NCBI GenBank assembly: GCA_003290165.1
Contig: QNQO01001175.1
Coordinates: 62,001 to 126,000 of the forward strand
Direction of reading: 5' to 3'
Source of the DNA: Berberis thunbergii
Taxonomy: Eukaryota > Streptophyta > Magnoliopsida > Ranunculales > Berberidaceae
DNA: 64,000 bases
The notes beneath the pieces were generated by a model. The model did no database searches, was not told the DNA's origin, and saw only the letters and a program-made list of their open reading frames with translations. A program made the translations under genes and the position numbers. Each line of letters opens with the position of its first letter. The first letter of the stretch is position 1. Below, piece after piece: positions 1-11,900 of this stretch.

Positions 1-202
1 AAACAAACCACCATGCTCTGCAGTCTAAATTTCTTAGTACTGTTCTTATTGCGTGGCGGCGAAGATAAGGGAAGCTCCTCGTCGTCTTCCCCTTCGCCTT
101 CAGACCAACCACCACCCATTTGGCTGCTCAAATTCACTCTAGAACCTCTATCTTTATCTTTCTTCGATCTCTCCGAAACACCCACATCACCATTCAAAAC
201 TA
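1..202 (-). CDS. possible internal exon of an unknown gene, cut by the window edge
   Basis: Read on the minus strand, a frame open from about 202 to the window start encodes a hydrophilic stretch containing GGGWSEGEGEDDEELPLSS followed by a Lys/Arg-rich part (STKKFRL). An AG acceptor-like site (TTGGTTGTATTAG) lies just upstream on that strand after a T-rich run, so this could be an exon entered from an intron. The charged, Ser-rich composition resembles the disordered part of a nuclear protein, but I recognise no family. A plus-strand frame over the same bases (13-237) looks like a shadow: it has no recognisable domain and simple-sequence composition. Confidence is low because the rest of the gene lies outside the window. 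Confidence 0.3.
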
Positions 203-984
203 CTAATACAACCAAAAAAATAAATAAGAGAATATAACAATAAAAACACCTACACAACCCAAGATAAAAGATAGAATTACTAAAAGAAGACATATAATAA
301 TAAATAATGCTGAGTTGGTTTGGGTTGGGTTGGGTTTCTCTCAGAGAATTTTAGAATTAAAACCTGATTGCTTCATATGTTTCTTTGTGGGGAAGATGAC
401 CCGACCCGAACTCGAACCTCGTTTCATATCTTCTTGAGCTTTTTCCATTACAAGGGCTCACAAATGATCAACTAAAACCTTCTGAAAAATGACCTTCTGG
501 TGAAATTCTCTTCACCACCTTCAACAAGAGAAAAGAAAACAAGCCATTTGAGCAAAAATCATTACCGTGGGCTCAGAAAACAGAGGAAAATGAAACTGAA
601 AAAGGTAAATTGGCTTTTTATAAAGAAATATGGATAGAGAAAATAAAAAATTGAGTTGTCTTGGTTGATCTCTCTCTCTCACTTTCTCCTCACTCACTTA
701 CACTGTTTGTCTCTCCTCCTTGTGAAGTTTCAAAGGAATGTTTTGGGAGATAAACGAGAGATACCCAGAGAGTGAAAACAACTGAAAAGCAATCAAAGTG
801 AGTAAAAGAGGATAAAAGAAGAAAGCAAAAGGTGAATTGGGGGAATCTGGTTCTTCCTCTCTTCATTTCATGAACTAAAAAAAAGCAAAGCACAGATAAG
901 GACAGAAGTAGAAGAAAAGCTCAAATAAACACAAAAAAACCCTTAGATATCGATCGGATCTCATGGAATTAAAAAAAAATGATT
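203..984. other. non-coding AT-rich stretch, nothing recognised
   Basis: There is no supported gene here. The stretch contains CT/GA-rich simple sequence around 670-860 and no open frame with family character. It could be intron or upstream sequence of the possible exon at the left edge. Confidence 0.4.
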
Positions 985-1658
985 TGTCGCTATAAAATAG
1001 TTAGTGAGCTATAACGAGAAACAAATTTTCATGAAAATAATTATCACTTTTTATCGAAAAACAATTTACTACCAACAAGGTTATAATTACCAACAAATCT
1101 TATTTCTTTGCTATAGAGATTTCATTAAAAAAAGATATTTCTTCTGATAAATAAAAAACGTTGCCAATAATGTAACAATTTTCAACAAAATATTACCTTG
1201 TTGCTATAAATTAATAAACGAGCTTTAACAAGAACCGAATCATTATCAATAATGTGATTATTGTCTTGAAAAACATATTTCTTTAATAAATACAAATGAA
1301 TAAATGTTAATATTCCGTTAACAAGAAAAGTAATTTCTTGTTAAAATTAGTCTTCTTTAGCAACAAAATATTTCATTCCAGATGATGCCATAATTACTAA
1401 GGAATTAGTATTTTGTGGCCGTAAAAGAATATTTTGTTGTTAAATCAATTCGGCGGGAAATTAGGTTCGGAGGGAATGCTTGCCGCCACCTATTTAACAA
1501 AGAAAGTTTTCTACAAAATATATGTTGTTGGGAAAAAGTAAAAAATTTATGGCTTTTCCAATGAATTTTTTTTTCGTTGACAATGATACCCTATTAACAA
1601 GGGAACTGAAATTCGCAAAAAATAAAAATTGTTTGTAAATGATGTATTTCTTGTAGTG
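985..1658. mobile_element. terminal part of a CACTA-type DNA transposon
   Basis: The stretch ends at 1654-1658 with TTTCTTGTAGTG, the mirror image of a CACTACAAGAAA terminus, as expected for an En/Spm (CACTA) element. The ~650 bp before it are densely filled with short variants of a CTATAAC/AACAAG motif in both orientations, like the subterminal transposase-binding arrays of this superfamily. The other end is not in the window or is lost, so no target duplication could be checked (the three bases after the end are GCT). No transposase is visible. Confidence 0.5.
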
Positions 1659-3226
1659 GCTACTGAACTAATAGATGAATATGTAACAGTTCTAGATACA
1701 CCAAGGGATGTAAAACAATGAAAAGTGAATGGGCCTTTGCAAGCAAAGTATCATTTACTACAGTTCTTAATTCCTGTAATTTTGACAAGGCCCCTTATAA
1801 AATAGGCTAAACATAAAGATGAAGTTAAAGAGACATATTCTTATAGAGACCCCCACACCCCTCCCGTAGCTTCTATCTTCACATCACACTACAAAAATAA
1901 TTAAAATAAGACATACATTCTTCTTATATAAAAATTCATGCAATAAAAGTGAGATATATGTATAAACTAGTGTAATACCCGTGCCGTTGACACTATTGCA
2001 GATTACATCCTACCTTCACGGCTATGTCGAATACTCACATTTGGAGTTTTGTAAAAGTTAATACTCTTGAATAGTAAAACAATGTTAATAAAACTGATCA
2101 ACGCAACCAATGTGCTAAGAAATTTAATCTCCATCAAATGTCAGCTTAACTAAAAATAAGAAGGAAAAAATTCAATATTAAAAAATATCCCATGTTTGTC
2201 CAAGTGAGTTTTGGCTGAAATTAATGCCCGATTTAGTAAAGCAGCTGTTGAAGAAACATAATTAGGGCAAACATAATGGCACATTCGATTTAGAAGAATA
2301 TCAAGATGATTTTTTTTACAAATTTGACATTCACAAAAAAATTGTTGTCTCAGCGCAATATATAATCAACGTTTTCAGTATTAAAAGAAGTTTGGTAGTA
2401 GAACATGGTTTTAAATAGTCAAAGAGACATGCACACAATATCATTATATTCAAAAAAATGTCATTTTTTGAATAAAGTAATTTATCTGAACATATCATAA
2501 GAAAATATACTTCACATAAGTGACTATAATGACAATCAATGTCATGAACAATTAAAAAATCAAAATTTCGACAGAATTTCTTCTATATTTTTCAATATTT
2601 AAACCTGTTTGAACCTGTCATAAAAAATTACAATGGCAATCAATGCCATGAACACCACATAATATCTCCACACACCAAAATTATCATTTAATTATCAAAA
2701 TATTGCATTATAAAACATTTAAGTACATCAAAGTTTTTTTCTTAAGGAGAAAATTGTCCAATTATGGTGGAAAAACTAAGCATTTTTCTTACAATTCCTT
2801 GTACGGCTGAATCCACTTGCAAACAAAAATTGTGTCATAGATATGAGACAACCAATTTGAAGTAAGATGTAGTATCAACCTACTGTAGTACCTATCTGAA
2901 AATCGTCATTTCGGAGTAGGGTGTTTTTTGAACTAAGTTGTCCATAATTACAGTCAGGCACAGTGTAAGGTTAGCGATCTCTGAAAAGAAAAAGGAAATG
3001 TTTTTAGATTGCAACCAAAGCTTTACAATTGAGCTATCTTTTTGGACCAACAATCAATTTAACCAAAAGCAAAGACTATAAAAAGGTGAAACAAAGAACC
3101 ATGTGGAAAATTTTCCATCGTACCTTTTTCTTATGGAATTGACATTATTCTTTCAATCATACATTTTTCCATTGTATTCATTCCATCAATTATGGTTAAA
3201 AAAAAATTCCATTGTATTCTTTTCAT

Positions 3227-3228
<2 letters not shown>
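1659..3228. other. AT-rich intergenic DNA, nothing recognised
   Basis: No coding frame, RNA gene or complete element could be supported. A CACTACAAAAA string at 1887 looks like a CACTA terminus but has no matching partner with a target duplication in the window. Confidence 0.4.

Positions 3229-3275
<47 letters not shown>
3229..3275. repeat. (AT)n microsatellite
   Basis: An uninterrupted run of about 23 AT dinucleotides, a likely length-polymorphic site. Confidence 0.95.
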
Positions 3276-3276
<1 letters not shown>

Positions 3277-3805
3277 CAAATGATCCATCAAGTGTTCAAC
3301 CCCTCTAATTAAAAAGGACTGTACATGAAGGTATTTCCATGGTCACCATAGTTTAGATTCATAAAAATTTTAAACATTCATGGTCACCATGGTAACCATG
3401 TTTCCATTCATGGCGGATAAATTCTAAATCATGGCAAAAAAAAAATTTCATCATTCCTTTTTATTTTCAAATGAGATTTTCATCAAGTGTATTCTTTTTT
3501 CCATTGAAGAATTATTTACATCATACATATTTGCATTGTATTCTTTCCAATAGGGGCGGGCAGGGTCCTGATCGGCTCCAAATTTTGAGGACTTAACTTG
3601 AACCGTTTAAATTTAACGGATGCGGTCCAGTCCAGTCCAGTTTCCCTTATTTTGGAACATTGAGACCGAACCTAACTTGAACCGTTTGGAACGGCCCGGT
3701 TCCTACGGTTCCAAAATGAGGATCTGAATATATTCATGGTATTGATTACTTGATTGTATTGATTCAAAGCAAGCAAATGAGAATCTGATTGTATTTCCAA
3801 GCAAG
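3276..3805. other. intergenic DNA with a degenerate GC-rich repeat
   Basis: Around 3545-3715 there is a GC-rich block (GGGGCGGGCAGGGTCC followed by repeated AACTTGAACCGTTT motifs) inside AT-rich DNA. It resembles the end of a non-autonomous hAT-like element, but no partner terminus was found. Confidence 0.35.
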
Positions 3806-4075
3806 CAAATTAAGCTATCACCAAGCAAGCTGCCTGCAAGCAATACCCCCCATTCACATCCATTTCTAAAACACTCATATCTAAGACCAAATATTAGGAA
3901 GTCATGATTAATGACAATAACATGAAATTAAAGCAAATTAAGCTAGCAAACAAACTGCCTGCAAGCAACACTGTCCCATTCATAGCCATTTCTAAAACAC
4001 TCATTTCTAAAAACAAATATTATGAAGTCGTGATTAATGACAATAACATGAAATTAAAGCAAAATAAGCTATCTA
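3806..4075. repeat. tandem duplication, unit about 125 bp
   Basis: Two diverged copies lie head to tail. Each contains TGCCTGCAAGCAA (3831 and 3955), CATTTCTAAAACACTCAT, and ATTAATGACAATAACATG. Short frames across the unit are a by-product of the duplication and show no coding character. Confidence 0.85.
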
Positions 4076-4099
4076 ACAAGTTTTGTGAACAATAAAACT

Positions 4100-5464
4100 A
4101 CTCTTTGAATTGTAACAGACAACCATGCTATGGTCCGTGGAACAAAATATTTGGTTGTTTGAGCTCTTGATTTTTCAAAAGATTTGAAATTTCTTCCCCA
4201 TTCCCTCAAATATTCACTAAATCTATTTAACCCATTATCAAAGGCTCCAACTTTCATCAAGTTAGAGGTGTACGAAGAACTAATTAAATCAATCTCAATT
4301 GGAAAAACAAAAAATTCTCAAACCCAACATGATGAATGAATAGTTACAACTCAAACTCTAGAATAATCTCAAAAGCAATATAAATAACCAAATCTAACAA
4401 ACCCCATAACTTAAAAAAACTCAAATAAAAGCAAAACATAAAAGAAGGGATACCTGAACATGGCAATTGGATTGAAGGCTGAGAGGAGTGGTTCTCGCTA
4501 AAATACGCTGGGGTGTGGATTGCACTCTCCGGCATTATCACCATTTTTCACCAAGAAAAATTATTTTTGATTAAAATATGGAAAAATAAAAGAATAGAAC
4601 ACCCACATATAGCCACCTATCGTCCGTTGGCACTACACATACATTTTTTTTCTTTTAGTTAAATTCATGTAATGAACCCATCCGACATGGCCACCGTGTA
4701 ATGTCGTAGCATCTACTAAACTTTCAAAATTGTAGTATAGCTAGCTCGGATGAACCATATAAGAGTTGAGATAACATTCCAAAAATAAAACATAAAAATA
4801 TAAAAGGATACCACAGAACATATATACACTAACAACCTGATCGTCAACATTCCTACGTCAAACATAGCTCAATATTGAAATCCAATTCAAACTAATTAAT
4901 GTCTAAGAATATAGTAGAAGTACATGCAGTGATACGGAATGAAATTTTTTTTGACATTCTTGACATTGTCCGCAAAGATAGCATGCTTATAATGGACATG
5001 AATAAAACGATACAGGCATAAAGCAAAGCTTCAAAACAAAATATATATGCTCCCATCGTCCTTTTCCTGTTATGGTAATCTTTTAGTAAACAAATGCCTT
5101 TCTATAAAGCTAAAATAATCTATTCCACCTTCAACCATTCTAAATATTATTAGTAATAAGAGCATTAGCACAATGAGTGTAGTCAGCACGCAAAAATAAG
5201 CATAAAATCATTGAAGTAACAGCTACGCAGAGGGTTGATAATGAATACGCACCTTTACAGGAAAAGTTCATGGTGGCAGCTTCGTAGTAAGAAGTTCTCG
5301 TAGATGACGGACTGCCTTCACCTTGTTAGCAAGAATATCAAGTAAGGGCAGGAGTTCTTCTGTTTGAAGAGGAAAGTTAGGCGAAAGCCAGAGGATAGGT
5401 CTCAAGCCTTTCTTGTATTCACTCTCACGGTTACTGTCCTTGCGTCGACTTCCAGCCTCAAATA
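4100..5464. other. intergenic DNA, nothing recognised
   Basis: AT-rich DNA without a supported gene. A CACTACACAT string at 4631 is a possible transposon terminus, but no matching end with an equal 3-bp flank exists. Confidence 0.4.
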
Positions 5465-6149
5465 GTGAAGCTGTCTTTCTTGTTAAGTGAGAGGGTAGAC
5501 AAATGCCTTCAAATTCTCAGAGTCCTCCGTGGGGCTTTTACTCTTCCCATCATTTATGTCAAAAGTTTGATCAAAAAATTATGTTTGCAACATGCTTGCC
5601 TTATTTTTTGTACTGCTTCAAGCTTAGCTAGGTTGGGAGAGCTGAAACCAATAGAGCTGTTGGTTATTGATGAAGCTGCGCAGCTTAAAGAATATGAATC
5701 TGTAATCCCCTTTCAACTCCCTGGCATCCGGCATGCTGTTCTCATAGGTGATGAAAAGCAATTGCCTGCTATGATTAAAAGCAAGGTTTGTTTACCCTTA
5801 GCATAGTTTATTATTATTATTATTATTAGTAGTAGTTAGTAGTCTTATCTTATTATATTGAAATTGTGATCTTCACTATTTGTTAGATATATGAGAAGGT
5901 TGAACTTGGAAGAAGCCTGTTTGAGAGGCTTGTACTACTGGGACAAAGAAAACATCTTTTGAACATGCAGTATAGGATGCACCCTGCCATAAGCATATTT
6001 CCTAATTCTGAGTTCTACGAAAAACATATTGTTGATGCTCCAAATGTCAAAGAAAAATGCTACATAAAACACTTTATCCCCGAAAACATGTATGGCTCTT
6101 ATTCTTTTATTAATGTTCCATATGGGAAGGATGAATTTGATGATGGAGT
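5465..6149 (+). pseudogene. fragment of a SEN1/UPF1-like superfamily 1 RNA/DNA helicase gene
   Basis: Two exon-like blocks joined by a GT-AG intron (exon to 5785, next from 5887) encode helicase-core sequence. Visible motifs are CLIFCTASS, the Walker B-type VIDEAAQ, GDEKQLPAM (motif III) and QYRMHP (motif IV), followed by [13 protein letters not shown] and [10 protein letters not shown] stretches. This is the order seen in the AAA_11/AAA_12 part of plant SEN1-like helicases. The Walker A (GxxGxGKT) region upstream and the C-terminal motifs V-VI downstream are absent, and the frame runs into non-homologous sequence after about 6149. A functional helicase would need roughly 800 or more residues; only about 190 remain. 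It lies between CACTA terminal fragments, so it may be transposon-captured, but no enclosing element could be delimited. Confidence 0.75.
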
Positions 6150-7013
6150 TCTTTTATTTGTCAAAATTTTTAGAATTTTACTCTTACTGAGGAGGTGTGA
6201 CACAATATAGTTATGCAGTAACTTATTTTGCCTAGTATATGCTTGAACTCAGCTAATATCTCTATATGCTTTCGAGTACTTGGTATATAGCAAATCGGTG
6301 CACTGAAAAAAAGCGCCAGAAATGTTGAAAACGAATTTAGCAGTTAAGTCATGGGGTGGTGGAGTGGTTCAAAGCCCAAATTTTTGAATGGAAGATAAAT
6401 CCTCTACTTTCGGCTGGTAGTGACGACATTGATAGATCTTAGCGCATAACTAACCCGTACCGAGTGGACAATACAGGTTTGATGTAGCAAGAATGCATAA
6501 GGAAAACACAAATGCAACAACAAAATTGTTCTATCTTCATAAAATTTCAGGAGGTTCCAAATTTGACGACCGTGAAACGAAGAAAGTAATTATTTTATCG
6601 TTTTTTCAACATATATTGTCTTGATGATGAATATTTGCATCTGAACAATAGTAAACTTGACCCATTAAGAAGAAATTAGGAAGGCTATGTGGTGCATTGT
6701 CAATTGCGCACCTAGTAAATGAATTTGCAAATAATGAACTTGACCAAATAATGAATTTGCAACTAAAAGTTTTATACCCCCAATCGAAAAAAACATAGTC
6801 ATTACCAAATTATGATCTACATGGATGAGAATAAATACAAATCATGAATTTGCAGCAATTCAATAACCAATAAACCTCAAATTCAATACAACTCACTTTA
6901 GACACTAAAAACATCAAACCGTATAAACTATAGAAATTTACCTTACTCGAAGATGGCGGGTGAATCGAAAGAAAGAAGGAGTTGTGTGAGAGAGAATCAA
7001 CCCATTGTTCAAA
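6150..7013. other. intergenic DNA, nothing recognised
   Basis: AT-rich sequence after the helicase fragment, with no supported gene or element boundary. Confidence 0.35.
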
Positions 7014-7450
7014 AATTGTAGAGAATCAATGCATTGAACAGAGATAGCTACATGAGAGGGAGAAATGTGAGACAAAGACTGTAGAAGATTCGCAACCAAA
7101 TAATTCAAATAAAAAAAACCTAAATTTAGAGATTAAAGATTAAAAGAGTGGTTAGAAGAAGCCCTAAATTAACAAATTGCAAGAGATGAAAGGGATGAAA
7201 AGGATGAAAGGGAGAAGAAAAACAAACCAAATCAACCCATACCATTGTGCCTTTATGACGAAATAATCAACCCATCTGTCATCTGTCATAAATTGCATAG
7301 AATCAACACATTGCACAGATATAGTTGCATGAGAGCGGAAATAAGAGTCAGAGATTGGCAACCAAATAATTCAACATAAAAAAGAAACCCTAAAGATTAA
7401 AAAAGGGGTGAAAGGAAGCCCTTAATCAACAAATTGCAAGAGATGAAAGG
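7014..7450. repeat. diverged direct duplication, offset about 270 bp
   Basis: Two copies share, in the same order, a GAATCAA..CATTG..ACAGA block, CATGAGAG, GCAACCAAATAATTCAA, a run of A, TAAAGATTAAAA and AAATTGCAAGAGATGAAAG. The first copy starts near 7014 and the second near 7289. There is no coding content. Confidence 0.7.
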
Positions 7451-8200
7451 GAGAAGAACTGCGTGAGAAGAAAGAGAGCTGCTACTTACAAATTTCAGAT
7501 GCAGAAATGGATTTCTGTAGTGTGAAATGGGTGTTTTTTCTGTGTGAGAGAGGGAGAGGCTTGCTTATTTTGTGAGATGGGTGTTTTTGGTGCGTGAGAG
7601 AGAGATTTGAGAGCTTTGAGAGATTTGTGTGAGAGATTTCTTTCGTGAGAGGAGAAGGGAGAGGTTTGTGTGACAGTGAGTTTGTGTATGTGGGGAGAAG
7701 TTTGGGTGAGATTTTGAGCCCAGAATGGGAGAACAAATACAGACTTCAAGATCCCTGTTTCTGTCATGTTTGTGATGTTCGATAATGGCGTGATTGATGG
7801 GATTTGGGAAGAAGAGAACGGGTACCTGTGATTTCTCATCTCTCTTCCCTTCTCGCTCTCTCCATGTTCGATTGCCTCCTCTGCTTGCACCAATCGAACC
7901 CTTTGTTCTTGCTTTAGGTTGACTTTTCTTGATTTGGTTCTCTACAACTTAGCTTCCAGGATTCTGGGCTCACATTAGGTGAGTTGAAGTCTTTGTGTTT
8001 GTTTCAATTTCTCTATTTGTTCTTCTCTTTAAGTGGCTGCCACAGAAATGGTGAGAATGGGAGATGGCATGGTCGATGGTGGGAGAGAAGAAACATAGGG
8101 GTGATTGCAGAGAGTGAGAGGTTTGTGAGAAGAGAGAAAACTGTGGAGAGGAAGAGGAAAACATCGTGGGTGAAGTTTTAATTTAAGTTCTGCAACTGAG
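7451..8200. other. GA/TC-biased low-complexity stretch
   Basis: Plus-strand GAGAGA/TGTGAGAG-rich sequence. It yields long Ser/His/Pro-rich frames on the minus strand (for example 7893-7495) that have no domain and look like composition artefacts. Confidence 0.5.
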
Positions 8201-8374
8201 ACAAATTATGCCACGTAGGACATACAGACTCTAAACACTGTTCATGAATAGTAAAAACACTATCTGAATTGTAAGGGAAGATGCTTATACACTACGTTGC
8301 TTGGTCTATGAAGAAATTCCAATATTGGTTTTGTTTCTTTAGTCTAGTGGACTACAGCGAACATGATCTATTTG

Positions 8375-8531
8375 GATACATTGTGTGAAGTTCTAGAAAT
8401 AAAATTTATAAGATGTAATAAAAAGTCATTTGATAGCAAAAAAAAAAAAATAATAATAAATAAATAAAATTGCTATGTATACCTACCATAGCATTTTAGA
8501 AACGCTATTAATGACCTTTTTTGTTGTAGTG
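8375..8531 (-). mobile_element. end of a CACTA element, same family as the 21.7-29.8 kb element
   Basis: The stretch ends at 8531 with TTTTTTGTTGTAGTG. Read on the minus strand it parallels the left end of the CACTA element at 21689: CACTACAA terminus, AATAGCGTTT-type repeats, then TACATAGCAATTTT, a T-run, and ATCAAATGACTTTTTATTACATCT (first half matched at 21950-21973). Similarity stops near 8375. The three bases after the end are ATA. A CACTAC at 8290 is also preceded by ATA, so a 242-bp deletion derivative is possible, but its other end lacks the family's terminal repeat. Confidence 0.6.
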
Positions 8532-8937
8532 ATAACTTGCTACGGTTTAAAACCGTGGCCAGTGCTTACCACGGCTTAAAACCATGGCTAAAATCATTGC
8601 AACGGTTTAGAACCGTGGCAAGTACTTGCCACGGCTTAAAATCGTGGCTAAAATTGTTTCCACGGCTTAGAACCGTGGCCATAACTTGCCACGGTTTAAA
8701 ATCGTGGCCATAACTTGCCACGGCTTAAAACCGTGGCTACAATTGTTGCAACGGCTTAGAACCGTGGCTAAATCATCAACCGTCCTCGAGCATAAAACTG
8801 TTGCTAAAATGTTTGGCCACGGTTTATAGCCGTCACGGATGATTTCACGACGCCTCTATAGCCCACGCCTTTTAGCCGTGGCCATTGGTTACCCCCATGG
8901 TCCCAAACCGTTGCTGATGGGTATTTTTGGTGTAGTG
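8532..8937. mobile_element. end of a second CACTA family with CCACGG/CCGTGG subterminal repeats
   Basis: About ten copies of the partly palindromic motif CCACGGyTTAAAACCGTGGC, or diverged forms, fill 8540-8870. The block ends at 8937 with TTTTTGGTGTAGTG, a CACTA-type terminus. The three bases after it are ATT. It abuts the truncated gypsy element at 8938, so the CACTA element probably inserted into or replaced the downstream pol region of that element. The opposite end was not found. Confidence 0.6.
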
Positions 8938-11900
8938 ATTGGTCCTTCATTAGGGGGCTTTCTAGGTTGAAGCGTCTATTTGCCTACTTGATTCATTGCC
9001 ACGTAGTGACTTTCTTGCGATGGACTAATCTCCCTCAATAGTCTTTGTTTTATTATCGGCGAGGTACTTGAGGCATTGATGCAAAATAGAGACCACCGCT
9101 CCCATCTAGTGGAGTCAAGGCCTTCCCAGAATCACATTTTATGCAAAGAGGGCATCTATGACAATGAATTATGTCATTAGGATCCTTATTAGGTTCAACT
9201 TCCTTGCTACCATGGGCAGTTTGATGCTTCTGAATGAGTAGCTCCGCACACTGTTAAAGCCAATCTTGGCCTGTTTGTGCGGTTTCAGCTCTTCCTCCCT
9301 TAATCGAATCTAGCAGAATGCCTCCAAGAACAAGATATTGGTTGAGATCCTCGTATCCATAAATGACATTTTTCACACCCCACTTTGCTATCCTGATCGC
9401 GATGACCACGACATCATTGTGAGGGGAGTGGACCGCTTGCATGTCTTGCTCTGTGAATGCCAAATCCGGGGGGTTGGATGTTCTATTTGGGCATGATGGA
9501 TAGGGTGGTCTCCATGGTGGAAACCTATTCGAAGTTTTCGAAGTGCTATTTTCCTCGACCTGTTTGACTGTTCCAGTTCATCATATTCATTGTGTAGGAC
9601 ATAGATAATGTTCGCAGTTTTTTCTCTGCCTTTGGTGCATGCCCTTCCTTTTCCTTTCCTCGAGACTACTTTTAGTCAGGGTTCACGGATTCCTGGAGCC
9701 TCCCCTTTCCTACTTAGTACTCAATTTCAATCTCGAGACTTTGGTAGTCTTGAATAACATGGTCGTGGTCTTTGGGATAATAATAGTATTTGTTCTTATC
9801 GCACCTTGACGAGTTACTCTTGAGCTTCAAGGGTCACTTTAGGTCCTCCCAGCTCTTCATGGTAGAGAAAACCTTAGACAGACTAGTGTTGAGTGAGGTG
9901 TAGTTAGGGTACCTCGTATTAACATAATTGGTGACCTTGTCAAGCCCGAACCTTGGTGTCGTTTCACCTCCTTTTAGATTTGTCCTCCTCGTGCCTCTTT
10001 TCTTTTCCTCGGTCCCGGGTCCTGCGAAATTGCTTGGTCTCATGCTCACCTCATTTCTTGGTCGTCAACATTTCCTCAAGGGTGATGTACTTTTGTGCAC
10101 TTTTTAGTAATTTCGTCATGTCTGTCGGAGGCTCCATGGTGAGGAAGTTGTAAAATTAACCTCCCCGAAGACAAGAATTGAAGGTTGTAACATACCTGTC
10201 GTTGCTACCACCGTCGATCAGAATCAACTCATCGTTAAAAGGAGTGCCATACTCCCTGAGGGTCTCCCCATGCTTAGGGATGGCAGTAGGGCAGATCTTT
10301 ATGGATATCCGCCCTGCCCAGATATGCCAAAACGGATACAAATTTGGCCATATCCGCCCAAGGATATGCCTAAACGAATTTCGAGCGGATACAGATTTGA
10401 CCATATCCGCCCACGAATATCCGTTTAGGTATGGAAATTACAAAAATACCCCTAGCCTTTAAAATGAAAAAAACCTAACCCTAAACCCATTCAATTTCTC
10501 ATTATCTATTTATCTCTCAGACTCTCACTCTGCCTTATTGGATTTTCTTCCTTGCAGAGAACAATAAACAGATTACATGATCCGAAATCTCTCATCCTTT
10601 CCCTTCTCGTCAACGACGTTCAAAATGGACCCAGCAATACCAGGAACCAAGAGAACAGGATCAAAATCAGGGTTCACATAGGGTTTTGGCTTCTTAGCAA
10701 TCTTCAACCACTCCTCCACCGATTGAACAATTTCCTCCAAAACAACTGCCGTCGATGCAGAAGAAGTGCAGAAAGGAAAAGCCTAAATTTTTTGGGTAGG
10801 AAGGTTTCAGAACAACTGCCATCGAATGGAGGGTTCTTGAGTTTAGTAATTGATGGGTTTTGTCTTGCTTGGTAGGAAGGTTTAGATGAACAAAAAAAGA
10901 GCTTTGGTAGAATGATCTTGCACTTTCTCTGATGATTGGGTTGGTGAGTTATATTGTCAATTGCAAATTGCAAGCAAGATGTGTTACATTTACTTTGCTT
11001 ATTTGAGTTGGTTTTGTGTTAGATTGTTTTGCTGAATACTGAGAATTATTGAATTAATGGAAGGAGTTAGTGAGTACACTGGGAACTGGGATCTTGCATA
11101 CCTTAGCTTTTGTGTGATACGATTCCTAGGTTTGAAGTATCATCCAATTATGTGATGCTCTAAGAAAAAAAAAAAAAAAAAGAAGTGTAAGAGTTTTATA
11201 GTGTACTGAAGATAAGATATAAGTCGAATGGAGAAATCCAGTGTTTCAGAAATATAAATGCGTTTAGTGTTTGGTTGACTATGATGATGGATATGTTTGA
11301 AACAATATCTTTAATCTTACCTCTCGAAGGGAAAGAAAAAAGCCAAGGGGAACGACAAATTTAGATGGATCCCATCTTAAGATCACAGAGGTCTTTCTAA
11401 TCACTGTACGTTAAGCAGATCGGGGCGGGGAACCAGCAACCACCACCAAAATCGTAGAGCTGTAAACGGATTGGCGATGCGGATTCAGAGATCCGCAGTC
11501 AGTAACAGGGAGGGGACGGATTTGCTCAAATCCACCCTAATTCGCCCCATTGTCATCCTTAACCATACTTTTACTTGAGGCTAAACAGATTGTGGGGCCC
11601 CTTCTTGGTTCTCTAGTTCCCTACGAACCGAGTAATGAATTCCTATGCAAAAACCTAAAATAAATCGATGGATATTGGCTGAAGACTGTGGAACCAAGTC
11701 AGTACAACCTTCTTCAGGCTGGTAGGGAAAGTTAGAATGACTTTTGAACTCTCCTGCAACGCAATCACATGGTGGTAATGGTGTAGGTTATCTGATGGAT
11801 CGGATGTTCTGTCATAGAACTTGAATTTCGGGGAGACGAACTTCTTTGGCAAAGGCGTGCTCATGATTTCCTCAGAGAATGGAAGGATAATAAGATCATA

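Noticed and set aside
3904..4095. Small repeat protein
   Set aside because: The repeated peptide comes from a non-coding 125-bp tandem duplication.
7495..7893. 132-codon minus-strand frame
   Set aside because: Ser/His/Thr-rich product of GA/TC-biased sequence, overlaps another long frame, has no domain.
8290..8531. A complete 242-bp CACTA element with ATA on both sides
   Set aside because: The left string CACTACGTTGC lacks the AA-rich terminal repeat seen at the right end, and an ATA match can occur by chance; kept only as a possibility.
1887..8937. CACTACA strings at 1887 and 4631 as left ends of the CACTA pieces ending at 8531 or 8937
   Set aside because: The 3-bp flanks (TCA, TGG) do not match ATA or ATT, and the sequences after them lack the matching subterminal motifs.
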